Source: Bifidobacterium phasiani
Lineage (GTDB): Bacteria; Actinomycetota; Actinomycetes; Actinomycetales; Bifidobacteriaceae
Length of the DNA: 64,000 nucleotides
Reading direction: 5' to 3'
Assembly: GCF_019331775.1 (NCBI RefSeq)
Contig: NZ_JAHBBD010000012.1
Location: 1-64,000, forward strand
The position numbers were made by a program, and so were the translations under genes. The notes under the pieces are model-generated. The model made no database searches and was not told the origin of the DNA. It worked only from the letters and a program-made list of their open reading frames with translations. The first letter of the stretch is position 1; each line of letters starts with the position of its first letter. Below are positions 22,590-31,400 of the stretch, piece after piece.

Positions 22590-25238
22590 CTACGGCGGTG
22601 CTGGCCGTCGGGATGCCATGCGGTGTCGGGTTGCCGCATGGTGCCGGGGCGAAGCACGCCGACGGGCCGTAACGGAAGCGGCACGGCACGCGTCGGCGCG
22701 GTGACCGGGCAAGCGGTATCCGCGCGGCGACAGTCGGACGCGCCATCGTTGCGTCCGGGGCATGGCGGCGAGGACGGATGCGGTGAGCCTGTGCACCTGG
22801 CTCCAGTATGCGCGTGCCTGCGCGTCGCCGATGTCATCGTCGGAGAACGCCGCACGGTCGGCCTCGCGTCCCATACTTTCCACAAGGACGCGCGATTTGT
22901 CCGGCAGCCGCAGCGCGTCGGCGATGGCACGTGCCTGGTCGCGGCGCGGACCGGCGATGACGATGCCGCATGACATGGCGAACAGCGTCAATGCCCGCCA
23001 GCCCTGGACGAGGCGTCGCCGTGGCGTGCCGTGTCGGCTGAGCCATCGCCAGTGCAGGGCCTTGCCCGCCAGCATCGCCCCGCCGGCAAGCATCGTCATC
23101 CAGAGCGGGCTGCCGATCAGCGCGATCATGCCCGCCACCCGACCGATGGCCGCCCAGGGAAAGGACGGTGCGCGGCGTTCGGCGTCCTCGCCGCCGACGG
23201 CGGCATCGGCGCGGGGGACGGTCGTGTCATGCAGCGGGTCCTGCAGCGGAGCGGGCGGCTGCCGGACCAACATCCGCGGATCCGGCGGCGTGAGATCGGT
23301 GGTGTCGTCCGGGATCTTGGACTCGCTCGGCGTCGGATAGAACGCCACCCATCCCAGACCCTGCAGATTGATTTCGACCCAGGCCGCGATGTCGTTGCCG
23401 GTGTACCGCACCGTCGCCGGCCCGGCCGACGGTCCGGTCGCCGATCCGGTCCCCTGGCCCGCGGCATCGTCATGCGTGCCGTCGCCTCGCATGCCGTCGC
23501 TGTATGCGCGGTCGCTACGCGCGTCGTCTCGGTGCGAGTCATCGCTGCTTGTGCCGCCGCTGCGCTCGCCATTGCCGCGTATGCCGCCGTCGCGTATGGT
23601 CTTCGGGACGAATCCGAGCACCACGCGGCTGTCGAGCCCCAGTTCACGGGCCATCAGCGCCATTGCGGACGCGTACTGCTCGCTGTCGCCCACCATGGCC
23701 GTGTCTCCGGACAGCAGCTGGTCCACACGATGGCTGCCGTGCCCGGGTGGCGACGGATAGTCGCCGCCCAGGCCATGCGAGAACCATCCCAGGTCGCGGA
23801 GCGCCGCCTCCAGCGCAAGCGCCGCCGCGCCGCCGCCCCGGATTCCTCCCGCGATGGCGGACGCCAGGTCGCCGACCGAGTCGGGGATGTCGGGCGGCAC
23901 GGCGGACGTCGCCTGCGCGGTCGCCCGTTCGATGCGGGTGACCGATGGCGCGGCGGCGATGGTTCCCGTCTCCGTGTAGGTCGTTCCCGCCTCGACGCCG
24001 TCGTCGAGCATGCCGGCGTCCACGGTGCTGTCGTACCGGAAGTGCGCCGTGTCGTCGTCATGCTCGAAGCGGACGTCGGTGGCCGCGCCGGCCAGCGGCA
24101 GCCACCGGTTGCCCAGCGACCGGTGCATCGTGAGCGTGGCGGTGAATCCGGTTCTGGATATGGCGCCGTGTGCGGCGCCGTCCCCGGACTCGCCGTCCCG
24201 CCCGGCGTGGCGACGTCGCTCGATCCGGGATCCGGCGGCGCGGTACCGTGCCCGGTCGGTGCCTTCGTCGGTGGATACGTTCCAGACGTTGCCGTCGAAT
24301 TCGTCCATCACCGCCATGCGCAGCGGCGTGCCGGACGGCAGCCCGGTGGCCGTCACGACGACGTCGTCGCGATGGCGCATGAGATGGGAGCGCATGACGC
24401 TCAACGGGCTGGTCATGTCCTGCAGAACGGACGGCGGCTCGTAGACGTCGCGCAGCACGAGCCGGTCGCGCTGCGCGACGGCGCAGCCGGGGAACGCCAC
24501 GCATGCCGCGATCGCGGCGACCAGCGTGGCGCCCATCCACCGCCGGGGATGCCAGTCGCCGCGACGCCATGCGATCCATGCCACCGCGACCAGCGTGGCG
24601 CCAACGCCCGCCGCGGGGCGGAGGTACCCGGCCTTGGTGCCGAACAAGGCGGCGACGGAGAATCCGAGGGCGGCCGGTATCAACGCGATCGAGGCGCATC
24701 CGGTCTCGGGCATGACGGCGAACATGCTGCCAAGCGCGGCGATCCACAGCGACAGCGTCCAGACGGCCATCAGCGCGTCGTCGGCGGCGCCGAGCGGCGG
24801 CGGCATCGCGATCAGCAGCTTGAACGAGCCGAGTATGGCGTCCCATCCTCGGGTCAGGGTATCGACGGTGGGGATCAGACGCATGACGGTGGTGTCGTCG
24901 CAGACGACGACGGGCCCGACCACGAACTGCGCAAGGATAAGCGCGAGCATCTGGATCCAACGGTTCCGCACCGGAGCCGTGCCGACCCACGCCACGAACA
25001 GTCCGCTTGCCGAGGCGGGCAGCGCGGCGGACAGCCATGGGCCGATCGATCCGTAGACATCGATCAGGTTGGCGGTGGCGCACAGGGACAGTGCGCCGAC
25101 CGTTCCCAGGCCCGCGACGATGGCGGGCGTGGTTGCCTCGCCCGGTCCCTGAGCCGTGGGCGTAGGTGCGTTGCCCGGTTCCTGAGTCGTGGGTGTGGGC
25201 GGGGCGGAACGGCCGTGCCGTGTGAACGTGCCGGTCAT
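22590..25238 (-). CDS. tgm: Transglutaminase-like (TgpA-type) membrane protein, catalytic triad lost
   Basis: The 882-residue protein has a Pro/Thr-rich start, about six transmembrane helices (residues 35-240), an extracytoplasmic transglutaminase-like domain (about 450-640), another helix near 710, and a cytoplasmic tail. Active transglutaminase-like proteins have GxCxxYA, HAWVE and FDPTP; here the segments read GDSEQYA, AAWVE and FYPTP, so Cys, His and Asp are all replaced. A structural or binding role is therefore more likely than peptide or protein cross-linking. The ATG overlaps the DUF58 stop (ATGA). It is the last gene of the kinase operon, and its Arg/Ala-rich C-terminus ends in low-complexity sequence. 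Confidence 0.85.
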   Translation of the reverse strand: MTGTFTRHGRSAPPTPTTQEPGNAPTPTAQGPGEATTPAIVAGLGTVGALSLCATANLIDVYGSIGPWLSAALPASASGLFVAWVGTAPVRNRWIQMLALILAQFVVGPVVVCDDTTVMRLIPTVDTLTRGWDAILGSFKLLIAMPPPLGAADDALMAVWTLSLWIAALGSMFAVMPETGCASIALIPAALGFSVAALFGTKAGYLRPAAGVGATLVAVAWIAWRRGDWHPRRWMGATLVAAIAACVAFPGCAVAQRDRLVLRDVYEPPSVLQDMTSPLSVMRSHLMRHRDDVVVTATGLPSGTPLRMAVMDEFDGNVWNVSTDEGTDRARYRAAGSRIERRRHAGRDGESGDGAAHGAISRTGFTATLTMHRSLGNRWLPLAGAATDVRFEHDDDTAHFRYDSTVDAGMLDDGVEAGTTYTETGTIAAAPSVTRIERATAQATSAVPPDIPDSVGDLASAIAGGIRGGGAAALALEAALRDLGWFSHGLGGDYPSPPGHGSHRVDQLLSGDTAMVGDSEQYASAMALMARELGLDSRVVLGFVPKTIRDGGIRGNGERSGGTSSDDSHRDDARSDRAYSDGMRGDGTHDDAAGQGTGSATGPSAGPATVRYTGNDIAAWVEINLQGLGWVAFYPTPSESKIPDDTTDLTPPDPRMLVRQPPAPLQDPLHDTTVPRADAAVGGEDAERRAPSFPWAAIGRVAGMIALIGSPLWMTMLAGGAMLAGKALHWRWLSRHGTPRRRLVQGWRALTLFAMSCGIVIAGPRRDQARAIADALRLPDKSRVLVESMGREADRAAFSDDDIGDAQARAYWSQVHRLTASVLAAMPRTQRWRVRLSPRGYRLPGHRADACRAASVTARRRASPRHHAATRHRMASRRPAPP

Positions 25239-26494
25239 GGCGCCGTCTCCGTGATGATCGGCAGCTGCGCCAGCATGCCGATGGTGATGAGCGTGTACCG
25301 GGGGAGCCTGCGCACGTCGGGCGAGGCGCCGTCGGCCACGCGTATGACCGTCTGCATCGATGGCGGCGCCGCAAGGACCGGCCGGTCGGATGGCGGCGCC
25401 GCAAGAGCTGACCGGCCGGATGGTGTCCGCGTTCCGCTCCGCACGTTCGCCAGCGAACCGATCACGTGGTAGCGGCATCGCGACTCGTCCACGACGCCAT
25501 GCGCCGTCGGGGCGTCGACGTCTGGAACCGTCGCAAGTCCGCTGCACCAGTCCAGGAAGTCCGTCGCGGACCGTGGCGTCAGGGATGCGCCGCCCGCGGA
25601 TGCGGACAACGGCATCCCCCACCTCAGGCAGTGCACGCCGATCGAGGCGACCACGCAGACCGCCAGCTCGAACTCCCGCATGTTCCGGTAATGGTCGGGG
25701 TTGGTATCGAGATCGATGGCGACGGACATCCGCTGTGCGGCCTCGTACTGCCGGACCATGAGGGTTCGTGCCCGGGCCGAGGCCAGCCAGTGCACCCGGC
25801 GGACGTCGTCTCCGGGCCGATAGGCGCGCAGCCCATGCATGTCGAAGTCGTCGTCGACGATTCTGCGATGGGCGCAGCCTTCGGGATCACGCCCGGTACC
25901 GGCCCGCGCCATGCCGTCCAACGGCACGATCTCGGGGTGCACATATGCGACCATGCCGTCCGCTGCATGCCGTTCGTGGCGTATCAGACCGAAGGGGTCG
26001 CCGCGGCACACCGTCAATGGCCCCACGGGCACTTCGGCCCTGCGCGTCGCCGCGATCGTGATGCGCTGTTCCGTGGACCGGCCCGATGGCAATCGGGCGA
26101 TGTCGAGCCGCCGTCGCGTCGCGCCGATGGGCAGATCGATGCGAAGCGACGGAATCGCGGCCGTTCCCGTGTTGGTCACGGTCACGGATACGGTGATGGT
26201 GCCGCCGACGGTCGCCCGCAATGGATTCGCCGTCAGCTCGGCCCGGCACCCGGTGGACCCGTGCGCCTGCGCCACGCCGCATGCCAGCAGCGTCATAAGC
26301 GTCAGTGTGACGGCCAGCAGTTCGGCCCAGCCGGTGAACGCATACGCGGCGGCGCATGCGGCCGAGACGGCGGCGGCGCCGCGGCCCATCGGCGTCATCG
26401 CGGCGATGGCTCGCCGTGCGGTCCGACCGATGCGGTGCAGAACGCGACGCGGCGTGTCTGGTGCCGGTGGAATCGTGCGGGTGGTCGTGGTCAT
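25235..26494 (-). CDS. DUF58 domain-containing protein
   Basis: The 419-residue protein has two adjacent hydrophobic helices (about residues 35-75) followed by a beta-sandwich region and the DUF58 signature YRPGDDVRRVHWLASARART near residue 215. DUF58 proteins resemble von Willebrand factor A folds and almost always accompany MoxR ATPases and transglutaminase-like membrane proteins. That is exactly the order here, with ATGA overlaps on both sides. The exact role is unknown; assembly or quality control of envelope complexes is the usual suggestion. ATG 26494 is chosen because it overlaps the MoxR stop; the upstream in-frame extension is an artefact of the MoxR coding sequence. Confidence 0.87.
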   Translation of the reverse strand: MTTTTRTIPPAPDTPRRVLHRIGRTARRAIAAMTPMGRGAAAVSAACAAAYAFTGWAELLAVTLTLMTLLACGVAQAHGSTGCRAELTANPLRATVGGTITVSVTVTNTGTAAIPSLRIDLPIGATRRRLDIARLPSGRSTEQRITIAATRRAEVPVGPLTVCRGDPFGLIRHERHAADGMVAYVHPEIVPLDGMARAGTGRDPEGCAHRRIVDDDFDMHGLRAYRPGDDVRRVHWLASARARTLMVRQYEAAQRMSVAIDLDTNPDHYRNMREFELAVCVVASIGVHCLRWGMPLSASAGGASLTPRSATDFLDWCSGLATVPDVDAPTAHGVVDESRCRYHVIGSLANVRSGTRTPSGRSALAAPPSDRPVLAAPPSMQTVIRVADGASPDVRRLPRYTLITIGMLAQLPIITETAP

Positions 26495-28434
26495 GGCGTG
26501 TCCTTGTCGTGATGTTCCGGGTGGTGTGCGCCAAAGTCCGGCACGGGCAGTGCTTCGAGGATGTGCTCGACGATCGCCGCTCCCGACCAGCCGGCGTACG
26601 ATGCCTCCGGCGTGGGCATGACGCGGTGCGCGAGCACGGGGACGGCAAGGTCGCCGACATCCGACGGCACTACGTAGCTTCGGCCGTCGGAGGCGGCCCA
26701 TACGCGGGCGCACCGCGCCAGCGCCAATGCGCCGCGCATGGACGAGCCGGATGCCGCATGCTCGTCATGTCGCGTGGATTCCACGATGGTCATGATGTAT
26801 TCCAGGATCTGGTCGTCGATATGTACACCGCATAACGAGGAACGCAGACGGCGCACGTCGTCGCCGGACATCAGCGGATGGACGGTGTCGGAACGGCCGG
26901 AATCCATGCGTCTGAGGATGTCCACGCCCCGTTCGTGGGCGGGGTGGCCCACCGCGGTGCGGATGAGGAAGCGGTCCACCTGGGCCTCCGGCAGCCGGTA
27001 GGTGCCGAGCTGGTCCAGCGGGTTCTGCGTGGCGACGACCAGGAACGGGTCGGGAACGCCGTGGGCCACGCCGTCGGCGGTGACCTCGTGCTCCTCCATG
27101 ACCTCGAGCAGCGCTGACTGCGTCTTCGGTGACGCGCGGTTGATCTCGTCGGCGAGCACGACCGAGGCGAAGACCGGGCCCCGGCGGAAGGCGAACCGCC
27201 CCGTTTCCTGGTCGTAGACCATCGCTCCGGTGATGTCGCTTGGCAACAGGTCCGGAGTGAACTGGATACGGCGGCACGTCACCTGGAGCGAATCGGCCAT
27301 CGCCGTGGCCAGTTTCGTCTTGCCGGTGCCAGGCACGTCCTCGAGCAGGATGTGCCCGCCGGCGAACAGCGCCGTGAGGCACAGACGAATCGGCGTCGGC
27401 TTGCCGATGATCACCCCTGCGATGTTCTCCTGCATCAGGGCGAACATCCGCTGGAAGCGTACGATGTCGGACGTCGTCGCACCGACCGGCCCCGTCCCGT
27501 TCCCGAGACGTCGGCGACCGTCGTCCGTCGGACGCATGCCGTCCGATGCGACTCCGCCATCCCTCCGGTCGGCCGTCTCTTCGATGTTCCGATGGCGGAA
27601 CGACAGCACGGTGTCATCGGCGTCGGTTCCGTTGTGGTCACTTTCGTTGTGGTCACTTTCGCCGTGGTCGCCTTCGCTGTGTCGGCCTTTGTCGTGGTCG
27701 CTGGCGTTGCGGCCGGTTTTGCTGTCGTTGGTTTCGTTGTCGTTGGTCTTGTCGTCGGTTTCGTGTCCGCTGGCGCCGCTATCGCTTTCACGATTGCCGT
27801 TGCTGACGTCGGCCGCGCCGCCGCGGTTCCTGATACCGTTGATCTGATTGCCGCCGACGACTGCGTTGTCGCGATTCTCGGCGCTGTCGATCCGGTCGTT
27901 GCCGTCGTGGTCGTGGCGGTCGTTGCCGCTGCCGATGGCCGCATCGCCGTTGTCGGTGGCTGTGCCGCCGGTTCTGCTCCCGTTGATGTCGGTCCTGTTC
28001 TTGTCGTCGATTCCGCTCCTGTCGTCCTCGATTCCGGTTCTGTCGTCGTCGGCGCGATTGCCGTGGGATACGGCTGCGGCCATACCGGTTGCCTCCGCGC
28101 GGCTCTCATCCGTCCCGTTCTCGGCATCGGGTGTGTACGTGCGGGACACGGTCGAGGCGTCGGCGTCGCCGCGGGAAGAGGCGGCTGAGGGAGCGGCGGA
28201 ATGCGACGCGGACGCAGAGGTGCCGTTCCGAGCGCCAATCGCGGTGATGATGGTGTCGTCGTTTTCCGGGCCGCTCGGATTGAAGACCGGCGCCGGCGGA
28301 GAAACGGACATGGACACGGTCGGGACTTTCGATGCCGGGCGTGCCGTTCCGGCATTCCATCGCGTGTACCGCAAGGGACGCATCCGCGGCGTGCGTCTGC
28401 GGGTGCGGTTACGGATTCGTGTGCCGATGACCAT
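26491..28434 (-). CDS. MoxR-family AAA ATPase with long Asp/Asn-rich N-terminal extension
   Basis: The C-terminal half (about residues 320-647) is a MoxR ATPase: Walker A DVPGTGKT near residue 365, Walker B VVLADEINRASPKTQSALLE, the sensor segment ATQNPLDQLGTYRLPEAQ, and an arginine-bearing lid. MoxR proteins act as chaperones for neighbouring membrane or vWA-type proteins. The first 300 or so residues are unusual: an Arg-rich start, then low-complexity Asp/Asn/Gly/Ser/His-rich sequence encoded by degenerate 15-18 bp DNA repeats (about 27600-28130), probably disordered. Most family members have about 320-350 residues, so this one is nearly doubled. ATG 28434 has AGGAAAGG upstream and overlaps the FN3 gene by 26 nt. 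Confidence 0.88.
   Translation of the reverse strand: MVIGTRIRNRTRRRTPRMRPLRYTRWNAGTARPASKVPTVSMSVSPPAPVFNPSGPENDDTIITAIGARNGTSASASHSAAPSAASSRGDADASTVSRTYTPDAENGTDESRAEATGMAAAVSHGNRADDDRTGIEDDRSGIDDKNRTDINGSRTGGTATDNGDAAIGSGNDRHDHDGNDRIDSAENRDNAVVGGNQINGIRNRGGAADVSNGNRESDSGASGHETDDKTNDNETNDSKTGRNASDHDKGRHSEGDHGESDHNESDHNGTDADDTVLSFRHRNIEETADRRDGGVASDGMRPTDDGRRRLGNGTGPVGATTSDIVRFQRMFALMQENIAGVIIGKPTPIRLCLTALFAGGHILLEDVPGTGKTKLATAMADSLQVTCRRIQFTPDLLPSDITGAMVYDQETGRFAFRRGPVFASVVLADEINRASPKTQSALLEVMEEHEVTADGVAHGVPDPFLVVATQNPLDQLGTYRLPEAQVDRFLIRTAVGHPAHERGVDILRRMDSGRSDTVHPLMSGDDVRRLRSSLCGVHIDDQILEYIMTIVESTRHDEHAASGSSMRGALALARCARVWAASDGRSYVVPSDVGDLAVPVLAHRVMPTPEASYAGWSGAAIVEHILEALPVPDFGAHHPEHHDKDTP
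27600..28130 (-). repeat. Degenerate short repeats encoding the Asp/Asn-rich MoxR extension
   Basis: Plus-strand units such as GTTGTGGTCACTTTC (repeated near 27630-27660) and related TCGTTGTCGTTGGT units recur with variation for about 500 bp. They encode Asp/Asn/His/Glu-rich repeats on the minus strand. Confidence 0.65.
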
Positions 28435-31400
28435 GGTCGTCGCCTTTCCTGGATGTCGTGCGTGCGAATGGTGAACTTGAGCGTGGTTGTGACGCGAAGG
28501 GGCGGGTGGTGAACGGCGTCGGCGGCGCATCGCCCAGCAGCGGCCGCCGGTTGCGGATCGTCCCGGTCGCGGTGTTGTCGAGTCTCGGGTCGTGCGAACC
28601 GGTGACGGTGAATGTCCATGTGTATGCGCCGCCGGCATCGGAGGGCACCCCGGGCAAGGGCACGGAGAATTGCCCCGCGTGGACAGGGACCGTCACGCCG
28701 TTGACGGTCAGCGCGAACTCGGCGCGCTGGCCCCACGTGCCGAAGTCGTAGTCGCGCAGCGTGACGGTGTCGGCGTCCGCCCATTCGATCCACAGGCCAT
28801 CGAGACTGGCCGGCACCGCGTTGACATGGTCGCTCGTCGTTGACGCGGTTGGTCCTGTATGCCCGGATAGGGTCTGCGCTACGGCCGCCCTGCCGCAGCG
28901 TTGCCATGCGGACAGACGGAACGACGTGTGCGTCTCGTCCGCGGCGGCACGCCGCTGCGGGTATCCTTCGAGGTCGATCAGGAAACCATCGAATTCGCCT
29001 ACGCCACGCCATCGCACCGTGCATGTGGCGCCGCTGCCTTCGACCTCGACATGGTCGGGCGCTGCGATGCCGCGTATCGGTGTGATGATGGCGCTTGCGG
29101 AGGCGGGGGCGGCCGCGGGGCGCTCCGGCTCCGCGGTGACGGTTATGGATTGCGGTCGCCAGTACTGGCCGCGTGGAATCCGCCAGGTGATCTCATTGGT
29201 CGGTGTGCAGGGCAATGCGGCTGCGTGCGCGCCGGATACGGTGATGCCGCGGCATCCGGCGTTGCGTAGCTGGCCGAGCGCGACACGGAGCGTGATGTGG
29301 TCGTCGTCCGTCTGCTCCATGTCGACCGTGGGCGACGCGGGGTCGCCCCAGACCGTCGCGCCCGGGCTTGGCGCGCTGGTCTCACCGGTGCCGGCTCGGT
29401 TCTCGGCCGTGACGGTCGCCGAGACGATGAAGCCGTCGACGATCGCCTCGTCGGGAATGTCGAACCGTGCGGAACAATCTGGGCCGACACGTTGTTCATC
29501 GGTCCATCCATCGGAGCCGATGAGTTCCACGGTGTACGCCTCGGGCGGGGTGCCGTCGTATTCCGGTGGCCGCCAGGTCACCGTGGCCGAGCGGTGGCCG
29601 CCCTGCACCTGGACGTCGCGGGGGGCGGGCGGCGTGCGGTCGGGCGTGCCGGTCACGGCGCCCGAGGCGTCGGACCAACCCGCGGCGTTGCGGGCGCGCA
29701 CCGTGAAGGTGTAGGCGCGGCCGTTCGTCAGCCCGTCCACCCGGCACTCGGTCATGGTGCCGCATGATATGCGGCCTTCATCCCAATCGATTCGGTATTC
29801 GACTATGGGGCTGCCGTTCGTCGGTCCCGGCGTCCAGGAAAGCGTCGCCGAACCGTCGTCAGAGCGAACGGCGTCCGCGGCCATCAGCGGCGCCCCCGGG
29901 ACGGTGAACACCGAGACCCGGATGATGCCGACGGCTTCGCGTCGGTTCGAATCCGTGGCGTCGCGGATCGTGACGACGACGGTGTCGGAGAACGGGACAT
30001 CGTCGCCCGTGCCGGTGATGGCGACCGTGCCGTCGTCGTCGCAGGCGACGGTCAGATGCGCATCGTCGTAGCCGGTGCAGGACACGACGTGCAGCGGTTC
30101 GTCGGGGAAGGGGTTGTAGGCGCCGCTGAGCATGTCGATGACATGTGTCTGTCCCGATGCGATGGCGATCGCATGGTCGACCGCCCGTGGCGGCGGTTTG
30201 GACGACGGCGTGACGCGCACGGTGACTCCGGCGTCGACGGCGCCTCCGCCGAAGTCGATGCTGATGGGTACGCCGACGACGGATTCCGGCGTCGCCGATC
30301 GGTCGACGGCGATGGCGAGCCGCCCGTCCGTGGATACGTTTGCCTTCACCGGCCCGGAGGACAGTCCTCCGCCGTAGCGGTAGCCGGCCCGGTCGGCCCG
30401 TCCTCCGAACGGTGTCCGGGTGAGCGAGGTCAGATCGATGACCGTCGACTCCCCGCAGGCGACTTCGACGGTGGGGGAGGCGAACGTCGGGGCGGCGTCG
30501 CCGTCGTCGATCACGGTGATCGGCAGTGTGATGACCGACGAGTTGATGATCCGCCCATCGTCCGATGGCCTGCCGTCCAAGGCTGTGAAGGTGATCGAGG
30601 CCGGCCCCGTATAACCGCCGACCGCCGTGAACCGCAGCGTCTGTTCGTCGACCGTCAGGTCGTCGTTGGCGGCCTTGGTGGCGCTGACGGGTGCCGATTC
30701 ATCGATGCGCACCGTTTTCCCGGCGCCCACGCGTACGTGGTCGGCGACGGCGATGGTGATGGTGTCTCGGGCGCGCACACGCAGCTCCGGCGGATTCGGC
30801 CGCCGCGTCGGAGGAAAGACGCCGTATGCCGGCACATGGATGAACGCCGTGGATGTGAGCCCATGCGTGGTGTTGGTGACGGTGTACGGAATCGCCCTCG
30901 CCCGGTCGGTCAGTTCGATGGTGATGATCGTGGACCGGGCGCCGGTGCCGAGAACCGCCCGGTCGGCCTGCGGGGCGGCGAGCCCGACCTCCAGCTCGCT
31001 TCGTGACCCCGAAGGATTGCCGATCCAGGGTGCGACGTCGACGCTGACCGTGCGTTTGTCTATCGTGGCCTCGGGCGGTACGCGGTAGTCGAAGGCCGTC
31101 GGCGGCGCGATCGGGGCTTCGGGGTCGACGGTGATCGTCAGGGTCGCGGTGTCGGCTATCCCCGCCTGGTCGGCGACGGCATAGGTGACATACGCGACGC
31201 CCTCCCGGTCAGGGGTGGTGAACTCGATGGCGTCGCCACGCGCTGCGACGTTGGCGACGCCCTGCCTGTCGACGATGTCGGCTACGGCGAGGCCGTCGGC
31301 CGGGGCGCCATGGTCGTTGGCCGTCACCGTGACCTCCGCCGTGGTGCCCGGACGCAGGGTGACCGCATCGTCCTGGGCATGGACCGTCGGAGCTGGGGCG

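Noticed and set aside
28461-28638. Extension of the MoxR reading frame to 28638
   Set aside because: This part overlaps the conserved C-terminal coding region of the FN3 gene; ATG 28434 has a good ribosome-binding site.
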